Shown: positions 53,708 through 62,307 of the stretch, in pieces
Numbering within the stretch: position 1 is the stretch's first letter
Layout: every line of letters starts with the position of its first letter
The notes under the pieces: generated by a model
Database searches by the model: none
What the model was told of the DNA's origin: nothing
What the model saw: only the letters and a program-made list of their open reading frames with translations
Assembly: GCA_016193365.1 (NCBI GenBank)
Contig: JACPSI010000073.1
Location: 1 to 64,000 of the forward strand
Length of the DNA: 64,000 nt
Source of the DNA: Ignavibacteriales bacterium
GTDB lineage: Bacteria; Bacteroidota; Ignavibacteria; UBA10030
Direction of reading: 5' to 3'
Position numbers and translations under genes: made by a program

Positions 53708-54682
53708 ATGCGCGCTATCATCCCCGTTGCAGGCGTTGGCAGCAGGCTGCGTCCGCACACATATACCGTCCCAAAAGTGCTTTTGAACGTCGGTGGTAAA
53801 CCGATTATCGGGCACATTCTCGATAAAGTCATCGAAAACGGCTTTACGGAGGCGACGATTATTGTCGGGTATCTCGGGGAAATGATCAAGGATTACGTCC
53901 TCGGGAATTACAAGATCAAAGTCGACTTTGTCGAACAGGAAGAGCGCCTCGGATTGGGCCATGCGATCTATCTTTCGCGCCACACTTTTTCACGAACACC
54001 AATTCTGATTATCCTCGGAGATACGATTTTCGACGTGGATTTGAAGGCTATGATCGCTCTCGACTCATCGGTGCTTGGTGTGAAACAGGTGGATGACCCG
54101 AGGAGGTTCGGCGTGGCAGAAACGACGAACGGTTATATTTCACGTGTTGTCGAAAAACCTGAAAACCCGACGAGCAATCTTGCCATCATAGGCTTGTATT
54201 ATATCAAACAGCCGGACCTCCTTGTGCAAAGTCTGCGCGAAATCATCAAGAGCAACATTCGGACACGGGGCGAGTTCCAGCTGACGGATGCTCTTCAAAT
54301 GATGATTGAGCGAGGAGAGAAGTTCAAGACCTTTGACATTCAAGGATGGTACGACTGTGGAAAGCCGGAAACGCTCCTTTCTACAAACAGACATTTGCTT
54401 GACAGCAATCCGCTCATGCCAACGTCGAATGATGTTTTGGTAAAACCCCCCGTGTTTGTTTCACCGGAGGCAGTCGTCAAGAATTCGGTCATCGGACCGT
54501 ACACAACGATTGCGGCAGGAGCTCACGTCGAGAATTCCGTTATTCGCAACTCGATCGTCAGCGAGGGTGCAAAAGTAGCCGATGCACTGCTCGAAGACTC
54601 CATTGTCGGGAGCAATGCCACCGTGCGAGGCAGTTACAAGCGCATCAACATCGGAGATTCGTCTGAACTAGAGTTTTATTGA
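53708..54682 (+). CDS. Sugar nucleotidyltransferase (glucose-1-phosphate thymidylyltransferase-like)
   Basis: [38 protein letters not shown] plus hexapeptide-like C-terminus. Confidence 0.9.
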   Translation: MRAIIPVAGVGSRLRPHTYTVPKVLLNVGGKPIIGHILDKVIENGFTEATIIVGYLGEMIKDYVLGNYKIKVDFVEQEERLGLGHAIYLSRHTFSRTPILIILGDTIFDVDLKAMIALDSSVLGVKQVDDPRRFGVAETTNGYISRVVEKPENPTSNLAIIGLYYIKQPDLLVQSLREIIKSNIRTRGEFQLTDALQMMIERGEKFKTFDIQGWYDCGKPETLLSTNRHLLDSNPLMPTSNDVLVKPPVFVSPEAVVKNSVIGPYTTIAAGAHVENSVIRNSIVSEGAKVADALLEDSIVGSNATVRGSYKRINIGDSSELEFY

Positions 54683-54699
54683 TTCATGAAGGAGAACAC

Positions 54700-55842
54700 A
54701 TGAAACACCTCTTTACATCAGAGTCAGTTTCGGAAGGCCACCCGGACAAGGTGTGCGACCAAATTTCGGACGCGATTCTTGATGCGATTTTAGCCCAGGA
54801 TAAAAAAGCACGCGTGGCGTGCGAAAGTTTTGTCACCACCGGCCTCGCTCTCGTCGGCGGAGAAATTACGACCGACGCCTACATCGAAGTGCAGGATGTG
54901 GTCCGACAGGTTATTCGCGATATCGGCTACACGAAGGCCGGCTCGGGATTTGACTCGGAGTCGTGCTCGATCCTTTCAGCGATCCATTCACAATCCCCCG
55001 ACATTGCGCGCGGAGTCGACACGGGAGGAGCCGGCGACCAGGGGATGATGTTCGGTTACGCCTGCACGGAAACTCCGGAATACATGCCGATGCCGATCAT
55101 GTATGCTCACAAACTCGTGCATCGTCTCGCCGACATTCGCAAGAGCCAGAATGGACGAATGTCGTACATCCGGCCAGACGCGAAATCTCAGGTGACCATC
55201 GAATATGAGGGAAAAAAACCTCTTCGAGTGCACACGGTGGTTGTTTCCACACAGCACGACCCTACTGTCTCTCAAAAACAAATAAAAGAAGACGTCGTTG
55301 AACACGTCGTCAAACACGTTATTCCCACGGAAATGCTCGATGCGAAAACGAGATATTTCGTGAATCCCACGGGCAGGTTTGAAATCGGCGGGCCACACGG
55401 CGACAGCGGTCTCACCGGGCGAAAAATCATTGTCGATACGTATGGTGGACGCGCTCCACACGGCGGCGGCGCATTCTCCGGTAAAGATCCCACTAAAGTT
55501 GATCGCAGCGCGGCGTACGCGGCACGGCATCTCGCAAAAAACATCGTCGCGGCCGGATTGGCATCAGAGTGCCAAATCCAGGTTTCCTATGCAATTGGCG
55601 TAGCTGAGCCGATTTCGATCATGGTGCAAACATTTGGAACTGGTACGATCCCCGACCACAAGATAGCAGATATGATCATGGAGAAAGTCGATATGACCCC
55701 GCGCGGTATCATCAAGCGACTCGATCTGCGCCGGCCGATTTATCGCAAAACAGCTGCTTATGGACACTTTGGAAGAAACGAGAAGGAGTTCACGTGGGAA
55801 AAGCTTGACCTTGTGAAGACATTCCAGAAGGCGGCGAGATAA
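54700..55842 (+). CDS. metK: S-adenosylmethionine synthetase
   Basis: [60 protein letters not shown]. Confidence 0.97.
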   Translation: MKHLFTSESVSEGHPDKVCDQISDAILDAILAQDKKARVACESFVTTGLALVGGEITTDAYIEVQDVVRQVIRDIGYTKAGSGFDSESCSILSAIHSQSPDIARGVDTGGAGDQGMMFGYACTETPEYMPMPIMYAHKLVHRLADIRKSQNGRMSYIRPDAKSQVTIEYEGKKPLRVHTVVVSTQHDPTVSQKQIKEDVVEHVVKHVIPTEMLDAKTRYFVNPTGRFEIGGPHGDSGLTGRKIIVDTYGGRAPHGGGAFSGKDPTKVDRSAAYAARHLAKNIVAAGLASECQIQVSYAIGVAEPISIMVQTFGTGTIPDHKIADMIMEKVDMTPRGIIKRLDLRRPIYRKTAAYGHFGRNEKEFTWEKLDLVKTFQKAAR

Positions 55843-55855
55843 ATGCTGAATGGAA

Positions 55856-55885
55856 ATTGGTGAGTGGTTAATTGGTGAGTCGTTA
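55856..55885 (+). repeat. 15-bp tandem direct repeat; contains left arm (55867-55880) of a 14-bp inverted repeat
   Basis: ATTGGTGAGTGGTTA / ATTGGTGAGTCGTTA (14/15 identical). Confidence 0.85.
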
Positions 55886-55916
55886 GTAGACGAAACAAAA
55901 TTGACACTTTGAAAAG

Positions 55917-56360
55917 ATGAATCAGGAAACTGAATACCACTCGTTAGATTTTGACGGTGCGAAGGTACATGAAGCAGGTGAATCCACCTATAGTTTCGAA
56001 GCTCTTGAAGTCTATCAGAAAGCCAGAAAATTCAGGAAGTCGATTTATTCATTGGCAAAAAAACTGCCCCCGGAGGAAAAGCACAACTTGGTTCCCCAAA
56101 TGTTGGATTGTGCAAGGTCGATGACAAATAACATTGCAGAGGGCCACGGTCGCTTTCATTTTCAGGAAACAATGCAGTTCTTTCGAGTGGCGAGAGGCTC
56201 CGCGCAAGAATTGCTGGATGACCTCAATATATGCCTTGATGAGGGCTATTTTGATGCAGATTTCCTAAACCAATTGAAAAAAGACGGATTCCAAGTTGTC
56301 CGCAGCATTAACGGTTACATTGCATATCTCCGCAAAAGAAAGCAAGAGGCGTCTTCGTAA
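55917..56360 (+). CDS. Four-helix-bundle protein (S23/IVS-encoded family)
   Basis: FEALEVYQKARKFRKSIYSLAKKLPPEEKHNLVPQMLDCARSMTNNIAEGHGRFHFQETMQFFRVARGSAQELLDDL. Confidence 0.88.
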   Translation: MNQETEYHSLDFDGAKVHEAGESTYSFEALEVYQKARKFRKSIYSLAKKLPPEEKHNLVPQMLDCARSMTNNIAEGHGRFHFQETMQFFRVARGSAQELLDDLNICLDEGYFDADFLNQLKKDGFQVVRSINGYIAYLRKRKQEASS

Positions 56361-56381
56361 TCGATTCACCAAGTTTTTTTC

Positions 56382-56413
56382 ACTCACCAATTAACAATTC
56401 ACTACTTACCAAT
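56382..56413 (-). repeat. Right-flank inverted copy of the TTGGTGA-type repeat (arm 56382-56395)
   Basis: ACTCACCAATTAAC is the exact reverse complement of GTTAATTGGTGAGT at 55867-55880; further degenerate unit ACTTACCAAT downstream. Confidence 0.85.
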
Positions 56414-56417
56414 CTTT

Positions 56418-57695
56418 ATGAATGAGCAACCTGGAAAATACAAAGTCAAAGACCTTTCACTCGCCAAAGCAGGAAAGATGCGTATTGAGTGGGCAGAATC
56501 ACGCATGCCGGTGCTGATGGCGCTTAAAGAAAAGTACCGAAAATCAAAACCTCTCAAAGGGTTCAAGATTGCCGGATGTTTGCATGTCACGAAGGAAACT
56601 GCTGTCCTCGTGAACACCTTTGTCGAAGCTGGTGCCGACGTGAGCTGGAGCGGTTGTAATCCATTGTCCACGCAGGATGACGTTGCCGCCGCGCTCGCCG
56701 CAGACGGAGTTTCTATCTTCGCATGGCATGGAATGAACGTCCAGGAATTCTATTGGTGCATCGAAGAGACTCTGAAGTTCAAACCCAACCTCACCCTCGA
56801 CGACGGCGCGGATCTGATTTTCACTGTGCATAACAAGCACAAAGAGCTGATTCCGACTGTCATCGGAGGAACAGAAGAAACAACCACCGGAGTCCACCGC
56901 CTGCGTGCGATGGCAAAAGGCGGAGCTCTTCAGTATCCCGTCATCGCCGTCAACGACGCCGAAACAAAGTGGGACTTCGATAACGTTTACGGAACGGGCC
57001 AATCAACTCTTGACGGTATTCTTCGCTCAACCAGTGTACTAATGGCTGGAAAGAACGTCGTCGTTGCCGGTTTTGGCCATTGCGGACGTGGCGTCGCTCT
57101 ACGCGCAAAGGGGCTCGGGGCGAACGTCATTGTCACAGAAGTGAAGCCGACGGCTGCTCTCAAGGCAACGCTCGAGGGTTTCCGCGTTATGACAATGGAG
57201 GAAGCGGCAAAGATTGGCGACATCTTTATAACAGCAACGGGCGTGAAAGACGTCATTATCGAGAGACATTTTAAGATGATGAAAGACGGCGCCATCGTTT
57301 GCAACACGGGACATTATGATTGTGAAATCAATATCGGCGATTTGGCGAAGCTCAAGAAAAATGTCCGCGAAGTACGCGCTGATAACGAGGAATACACACT
57401 GAAAGACGGACGCCGTATTTACTTGCTTGCCAAAGGACGCCTTGTGAACCTTGCCGCAGCCGAGGGCCATCCATCTGAAGTGATGGACATGTCGTTCGCG
57501 AACCAATTCATGTCCCAGCTTCGTCTTGCCGAGTTGCATAAGAAGGGACAGCGACTGGACAACAAGGTGTACGATATTCCCGTGGAACAAGACCAGGAAA
57601 TCGCGACCGTGAAGCTCCGAACGATGGGATATTCCATTGATAGGCTGACAAAAGAACAGCTTAAATATATGGACGACTACTCAGCAGGCACCTAA
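56418..57695 (+). CDS. ahcY: Adenosylhomocysteinase
   Basis: VKDLSLAKAGKMRIEWAESRMPVL, VVAGFGHCGRGVALRAKGLGANVIVTEV. Confidence 0.96.
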   Translation: MNEQPGKYKVKDLSLAKAGKMRIEWAESRMPVLMALKEKYRKSKPLKGFKIAGCLHVTKETAVLVNTFVEAGADVSWSGCNPLSTQDDVAAALAADGVSIFAWHGMNVQEFYWCIEETLKFKPNLTLDDGADLIFTVHNKHKELIPTVIGGTEETTTGVHRLRAMAKGGALQYPVIAVNDAETKWDFDNVYGTGQSTLDGILRSTSVLMAGKNVVVAGFGHCGRGVALRAKGLGANVIVTEVKPTAALKATLEGFRVMTMEEAAKIGDIFITATGVKDVIIERHFKMMKDGAIVCNTGHYDCEINIGDLAKLKKNVREVRADNEEYTLKDGRRIYLLAKGRLVNLAAAEGHPSEVMDMSFANQFMSQLRLAELHKKGQRLDNKVYDIPVEQDQEIATVKLRTMGYSIDRLTKEQLKYMDDYSAGT

Positions 57696-57699
57696 TAGA

Positions 57700-57789
57700 C
57701 CTGCCGAAAGTTTTCCCGAAAGACTTCCGAAGTCTCTCCCCGCTTTCTTCAAAGACTTCGGAAGTCTGATACTGACCCTCGGAAGGTTT
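57700..57789. repeat. Array of short palindromes with an inverted pair AGACTTCCGAAGTCT / AGACTTCGGAAGTCT
   Basis: 57721-57735 and 57753-57767 are exact reverse complements and each nearly self-palindromic; flanked by degenerate ACCTGCCGAAAGT and ACCCTCGGAAGGT. Confidence 0.8.
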
Positions 57790-57803
57790 CCTTGATAGCA
57801 CGA

Positions 57804-57830
57804 CCCTCTGCTCTGCAGGGGGTTTTGTTT
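57804..57830 (+). terminator. Rho-independent terminator after ahcY
   Basis: CCCTCTGC-tct-GCAGGGGG followed by TTTTGTTTT. Confidence 0.85.
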
Positions 57831-57903
57831 TCCGCTGTTTGACATCCATCAAAAAATTGAATAAGATTGCGCTGTTCCTTCCTCGCCACCAGCTGGAGCC
57901 ATC

Positions 57904-58818
57904 ATGGGAATCACTCGCAACGTTCTTCTGTGGGGGTCGCAGAGCAAACAGCTTCAAAACACGCTTACAAAATATAGCTTCTTTCAGGGAGCCGTTAAAC
58001 GTTTCATGCCGGGGGAGGATCTCGGTTCAGCCCTTGCTGCCTCAGAAGCTTTGAAAGCGGAGGGTGTTTCCACGATATTCACTCACCTCGGCGAGAACAT
58101 TTCATACGAACCCGAGGCCGACCTTGTTACACGCCATTACCTGGAAGTCCTCGACCACATCAAAAAACGAAAAATCGACGCAAACATTTCGATTAAGCTC
58201 ACACAACTGGGTCTCGACATCAGCACCGAGTTGGCCTACAAAAAGCTGGAGACCTTGACAAAAAGAGCTGGCAAGCACAAGAACTTCGTCTGGATTGATA
58301 TGGAAGGCTCACCGTACGTCGACCGGACACTGGAGATTTATCGAAAAGCGAAGAAAACGCACAAGAATGTCGGGGTTTGCCTCCAGGCTTACCTACACCG
58401 GACAGCGAAAGACCTCGATTCGCTCCTTCCGCTTTCCCCTGCGATCCGGCTCGTAAAGGGAGCTTATAAAGAGGATCCGTCGATTGCGTTCCAGAGTAAA
58501 GCGGAAGTTGACATGAATTATCTCGCCCTCGTTCGTCACATGCTTCAGAAATGGGGAAAGAACAAAAACATCATCGGCATCGGCACACACGATGAGCAGA
58601 TCATTCGGGCCGTTCAGGCAGCCGACGGTTCGCGCGAGCGGTGCGAGTTCGAAATGCTTTATGGGATCAAACGCGACCTTCAGCTCAGAATAGCACGGGA
58701 CGGCTACAAAATGCGGGTCCTTATCAGTTATGGCGCGTATTGGTTCCCGTGGTACATGCGACGGTTGGCCGAACGTCCCGCAAATGTGTGGTTCGTCATG
58801 AAAAACCTTTTCTCTTAA
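57904..58818 (+). CDS. Proline dehydrogenase
   Basis: FLTHLGE-like (IFTHLGENI), KLTQLGLDIS, VCLQAYLHRTAKDL, RLVKGAYKE, GIGTHDEQII. Confidence 0.92.
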   Translation: MGITRNVLLWGSQSKQLQNTLTKYSFFQGAVKRFMPGEDLGSALAASEALKAEGVSTIFTHLGENISYEPEADLVTRHYLEVLDHIKKRKIDANISIKLTQLGLDISTELAYKKLETLTKRAGKHKNFVWIDMEGSPYVDRTLEIYRKAKKTHKNVGVCLQAYLHRTAKDLDSLLPLSPAIRLVKGAYKEDPSIAFQSKAEVDMNYLALVRHMLQKWGKNKNIIGIGTHDEQIIRAVQAADGSRERCEFEMLYGIKRDLQLRIARDGYKMRVLISYGAYWFPWYMRRLAERPANVWFVMKNLFS

Positions 58819-58840
58819 CCAAAGCACAGAGGAGGCTGAG

Positions 58841-59329
58841 ATGAAATATTTTCAAATGCTTATCATGGCGGCCCTTTTCGTATCGATTTTCGCTACTCTG
58901 TTCGGGCAGGAGTCCAAAAACTCTGCCTTCACGGTTCCAACGGTTATTACGAACCATTACGACAAAAGTCAGATCAAATCGCATGGAGTCGTTACTGTAT
59001 TCCCGGCGGAAGAAGTTGTTCGCATTGGTGTTCGTGACCTCGCTAAGAATACCGCATACGACGTTGTGCTTTTGGATGAGTCTTCCGGCGACCGATCCAA
59101 AATCGGGTCGTTCAAAACCGACGGAAAGGGCGGAGCCTCGGGCGATTACAGCGCCAAAGGAAAACTCAAATCGTTTAATGCGCTTCTTATCGTCGACGGC
59201 GAAGATGTAGTGCAATACGCTCAGTTGCAGGGATCACATCACGGATGCATTTGCAAACATAGCGGCGGAACAATCGTCACCCGCAAACTCGACCAGGAAT
59301 GCTTCGAGTGCCCCTGCGGAGTGAAATAG
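58841..59329 (+). CDS. Secreted hypothetical protein with Cys-rich C-terminus
   Basis: Signal peptide; C-terminus HHGCICKHSGGTIVTRKLDQECFECPCGVK. Confidence 0.6.
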   Translation: MKYFQMLIMAALFVSIFATLFGQESKNSAFTVPTVITNHYDKSQIKSHGVVTVFPAEEVVRIGVRDLAKNTAYDVVLLDESSGDRSKIGSFKTDGKGGASGDYSAKGKLKSFNALLIVDGEDVVQYAQLQGSHHGCICKHSGGTIVTRKLDQECFECPCGVK

Positions 59330-59379
59330 GAAATATGTTGCGGTGGCGTTAGGAAGTAACTTCGTAAAAGCGACCCTCT

Positions 59380-59868
59380 GTGAAAAAAATAGCACTCCTG
59401 TTTTGCGCCCTTCTAACTCCCAGTCTTACGATTCTTTCTCAAGCAGGAGAATTTGGCGTAAACGTTTATGGGCTGTCATATCATGTTAACAGGACAAGCT
59501 CGGACGGAAGGTCGTTCAATGAACTCAACCCGGGGATAGGCGTAAAGTACCTTTTTCTAAGAGTTGGACGAAGCTCTGTGTTCTGTGAGGCCGGAGTCTT
59601 CAGCGATTCTGAAAAAAACACGGCGAGATACGCCGCAGTGGGCTATGGTTTTGATCTCATGGACAGCCTCTTAAGCTTTGGCCTTTCCGTCGGGCCATAC
59701 AAAAGCGCGACCTTGAACAACAATGAAACTCTTCTCGCTGTCATCCCGATGGTTTCAACCCGCTTGAGCTGGATCAGTTTTCAATTGGTCTATCTCCCGG
59801 CCTACAAAGATGTAAATCGTGTCCATACGCTTGGGTTCTTTGCTACAGTTTATCCGTTGGAATTCTAA
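59380..59868 (+). CDS. Hypothetical outer-membrane-like protein
   Basis: Signal peptide and amphipathic beta-rich sequence. Confidence 0.5.
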   Translation: MKKIALLFCALLTPSLTILSQAGEFGVNVYGLSYHVNRTSSDGRSFNELNPGIGVKYLFLRVGRSSVFCEAGVFSDSEKNTARYAAVGYGFDLMDSLLSFGLSVGPYKSATLNNNETLLAVIPMVSTRLSWISFQLVYLPAYKDVNRVHTLGFFATVYPLEF

Positions 59869-59902
59869 CCACACCTGGAGAAACAATAAAAGCAGATGAC
59901 CA

Positions 59903-59949
59903 ACGTCTCCTTTGATAGGACGTCCATTTTACACTATCACACAAAGGAG
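59903..59949 (+). promoter_or_regulatory. Possible SD-sequestering hairpin in the leader of the Spy/CpxP-like gene
   Basis: CTCCTTTG (59907-59914) is the exact reverse complement of CAAAGGAG (59942-59949), which contains the SD of the ATG at 59957. Confidence 0.35.
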
Positions 59950-59956
59950 TACTGAC

Positions 59957-60397
59957 ATGAAGAACACATTATTTGCCTCCATTCTGGGAATCATCCTCGT
60001 GGGAATTCTCTCCTTCACGGGTTGCAGGTCAAGGGAGAGTCACGAGAGTTATTCGGAACGCCGTGCGGGATGGGTCGTTGACAAAATCTCTGACGAGCTC
60101 GACCTGAACGAAACGCAAAAGCTCACCGTGAACCGCATTAAAGGCGAGGTCCTCGCAAAACGTGGCGAATTCAAGAGCCTCTATGCGGGTGTTGTCGACG
60201 AAGTCCTGCAACAGGTGAAGAGCGACAAAGTCGACCAGGAATCGATCAACAAGTCATTCCAGGCGCGAGAGGCAAAGCTCAAGGAATTGCGTTCGTTCGT
60301 GGTGGAAAAGTTTGCCGAATTCCACAGTGTTCTCACACCGGACCAAAGGAAGCAGCTCGCCGACAAGCTTGAGCATTATCGAAAGCGCGGGGGATAA
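59957..60397 (+). CDS. Spy/CpxP-like periplasmic lipoprotein
   Basis: Lipobox SFTGC; helical LNETQKLTVNRIKGEVLAKR and FAEFHSVLTPDQRKQLADKL. Confidence 0.7.
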   Translation: MKNTLFASILGIILVGILSFTGCRSRESHESYSERRAGWVVDKISDELDLNETQKLTVNRIKGEVLAKRGEFKSLYAGVVDEVLQQVKSDKVDQESINKSFQAREAKLKELRSFVVEKFAEFHSVLTPDQRKQLADKLEHYRKRGG

Positions 60398-60401
60398 TTC
60401 A

Positions 60402-60438
60402 AAATAGCCAGACCCTTAAGGATCTGGCTATTTGATTT
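60402..60438 (+). terminator. Terminator-like hairpin after the Spy-like gene
   Basis: AAATAGCCAGA / TCTGGCTATTT perfect 11-bp arms, followed by TGATTTTC. Confidence 0.75.
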
Positions 60439-60479
60439 TCTCTACCCTTGCATTAATTGTAGACTTTTCCAATCATGCT

Positions 60480-60529
60480 GGTAGGACGGCGTTTGGCGAA
60501 GCCATCCCTTCGGGAAACACCGTCCTACC
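60480..60529. repeat. Cruciform-type palindromic element with two inner mini-hairpins
   Basis: Outer arms GGTAGGACGGcGTTT / AAACaCCGTCCTACC (14/15 paired) enclosing GGCGAAGCC, AT, CCCTTCGGG. Confidence 0.85.
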
Positions 60530-60557
60530 GAGAACACATGTATCCATCGGAGGTTCC

Positions 60558-61292
60558 ATGAAGCGCAGAGAATTCGTCACCACATCAATGCTTGCAGGCA
60601 TTTCTACTGTCACAGGGAATTCACCCACCTTCTCCGCAGCAAGCAAGATTCAGTCAAAGGAGCAAAAATCAATGGCTTTCACACTCCCAAACCTCTCGTA
60701 CGCGCACGATGCCCTTGAGCCCTATATTGACAAGATGACAATGGAAATCCATCACGGAAAACATCATGCTGCATATGTAACAAACCTCAACAACGCAGTC
60801 CAGAATACTGAATGGGAAAAGAAAACACTCGAAGAGATTCTCTCGAATGTTTCAAAGCTCTCCGTCGCTGTGCGAAACAACGGCGGCGGCCACTGGAACC
60901 ATTCCGCGTTTTGGAATTGGATGAGGCCGAATGGTGGTGGGCAACTGGCCGGAGAGTTATCGTCTGCAATCAATCGTGATTTCGGCTCGTTCGACAAATT
61001 CAAGGAGCAATTCACTCAAGCTGCTATGACACGATTTGGTTCGGGGTGGGCGTGGCTCATCAAGCAGAACGATAAGCTCGTCATCGCCTCAACGCCGAAT
61101 CAGGACAACCCTCTCATGGATATTGCAGATGTGGATATTGCCGACGTCAAGGGCATTCCGATTCTCGGCGTCGACGTATGGGAACATGCCTACTATCTGA
61201 AGCATCAGAATCGCCGCGCTGATTATTTGCTGGCGTGGTGGAAGGTGGTCAACTGGGAGGAAGCGGCAAAGCGATTCACAGGCGCGAAATAA
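60558..61292 (+). CDS. Fe/Mn superoxide dismutase with Tat-like leader
   Basis: [16 protein letters not shown] leader; [63 protein letters not shown]. Confidence 0.93.
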   Translation: MKRREFVTTSMLAGISTVTGNSPTFSAASKIQSKEQKSMAFTLPNLSYAHDALEPYIDKMTMEIHHGKHHAAYVTNLNNAVQNTEWEKKTLEEILSNVSKLSVAVRNNGGGHWNHSAFWNWMRPNGGGQLAGELSSAINRDFGSFDKFKEQFTQAAMTRFGSGWAWLIKQNDKLVIASTPNQDNPLMDIADVDIADVKGIPILGVDVWEHAYYLKHQNRRADYLLAWWKVVNWEEAAKRFTGAK

Positions 61293-61348
61293 GGGTAAGA
61301 CTCCCGGAGTCTTGCCCTGTCAAACTCAGTGAGACTCCGGGAGTCTCA
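61293..61348. repeat. Two palindromes in the sod/mobA convergent junction
   Basis: GGGtAAGACTCC-C-GGAGTCTTgCCC (61293-61317) and TGAGACTCC-G-GGAGTCTCA (61330-61348); cores are reverse complements. Confidence 0.85.
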
Positions 61349-61919
61349 TCTCATAATCGCGGATGGTGTTGATGTTGGTCAAAAGTCTCTTGTCATAAAA
61401 GGGTAAGTCTGGAGTAATAGGGATGATTGCAGGATGAAGCTTTTCTAGCAAAAACTGAACGTTGAACAGCCCGCCTTTCAGGTTCTCTTCTAACTGCGGC
61501 ATGACTTTTCGCGAATACACTCCACATAGTGGATGCACCTGCCCATCCATCGTCGGCACTTTGATATCGTCGAGTGATTCAAAATCACAAATGTAGTTGA
61601 CAAGTCCCCTCGTCACCAACGGTGTGTCACAACCGACGACGAAGATTGAGTTGGTATTTGTATGGACAAACGCAGAGTGAATCCCACCGACAGGTCCGCA
61701 ATTTTTTTCGATATCGGGATAAACAGGGAGATTCAAAAAGCTGTATGCGTTTCCCCTGTCACTGATAATAACGACTTCTTCAAAAATTTCTCTTAGTACA
61801 CCGGTGATGTGCTGAATGAGCGGGAGCCCGTTCAACAATAACATCGCTTTATCCGTTCCCATTCGAGTGCTCTTCCCGCCCGCCAGAATCACGCCCACAA
61901 TGTTTTGGTGTTTTTTCAT
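61326..61919 (-). CDS. mobA: Molybdenum cofactor guanylyltransferase-like protein
   Basis: GVILAGGKSTRMGTDKAMLLLNGLPLIQHI. Confidence 0.88.
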   Translation of the reverse strand: MKKHQNIVGVILAGGKSTRMGTDKAMLLLNGLPLIQHITGVLREIFEEVVIISDRGNAYSFLNLPVYPDIEKNCGPVGGIHSAFVHTNTNSIFVVGCDTPLVTRGLVNYICDFESLDDIKVPTMDGQVHPLCGVYSRKVMPQLEENLKGGLFNVQFLLEKLHPAIIPITPDLPFYDKRLLTNINTIRDYEMRLPESH

Positions 61920-62254
61920 TTCCTTTTGCGTTGTAAGTCAACGATGTCGTCAACCCAGCTGAGCGCGGCCATCATCGACGGAAAACCGATGGTGGGCAGC
62001 GAGAGCAACGCAACATGCCTGAGTTGATCTTTTCGCAATCCCGCGTCAAGAGCCTTTCGCACATGTGAGTGCACTGCCCCTTCCAGTCTCGCCCCGACGG
62101 AAATCCCGAGTTTGACCAGGGCGCGTTCTCTTGGACTTAACGGCCCGCCGGCATGAACTGCGTCACCGAGCTTTTCATAAGCTTTGGCGATCTCAGGAAA
62201 ATCTTTTGCGAACTTCAGGAATCGTTTGGGAATCGGCATGGTATCCTCCATCAA
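61916..62254 (-). CDS. Carboxymuconolactone decarboxylase family protein
   Basis: LSPRERALVKLGISVGARLEGAVHSHVRKALDAGLRKDQLRHVALLSLPTIGFP. Confidence 0.8.
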   Translation of the reverse strand: MMEDTMPIPKRFLKFAKDFPEIAKAYEKLGDAVHAGGPLSPRERALVKLGISVGARLEGAVHSHVRKALDAGLRKDQLRHVALLSLPTIGFPSMMAALSWVDDIVDLQRKRK

Positions 62255-62307
62255 TGTCCGTTAAACAACAGTTTCCAAATTAGAAGTTCGGACTGACTTT
62301 GTCAACA

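Noticed and set aside
53267-53983. 238-aa minus-strand ORF spanning two genes
   Set aside because: Overlaps the end of the YchF-like gene, a terminator and the start of the nucleotidyltransferase; not coding.
60432-60557. Upstream in-frame extension of the SOD ORF
   Set aside because: Passes through the cruciform repeat and has no SD; the start at 60558 with SD and leader peptide is better.
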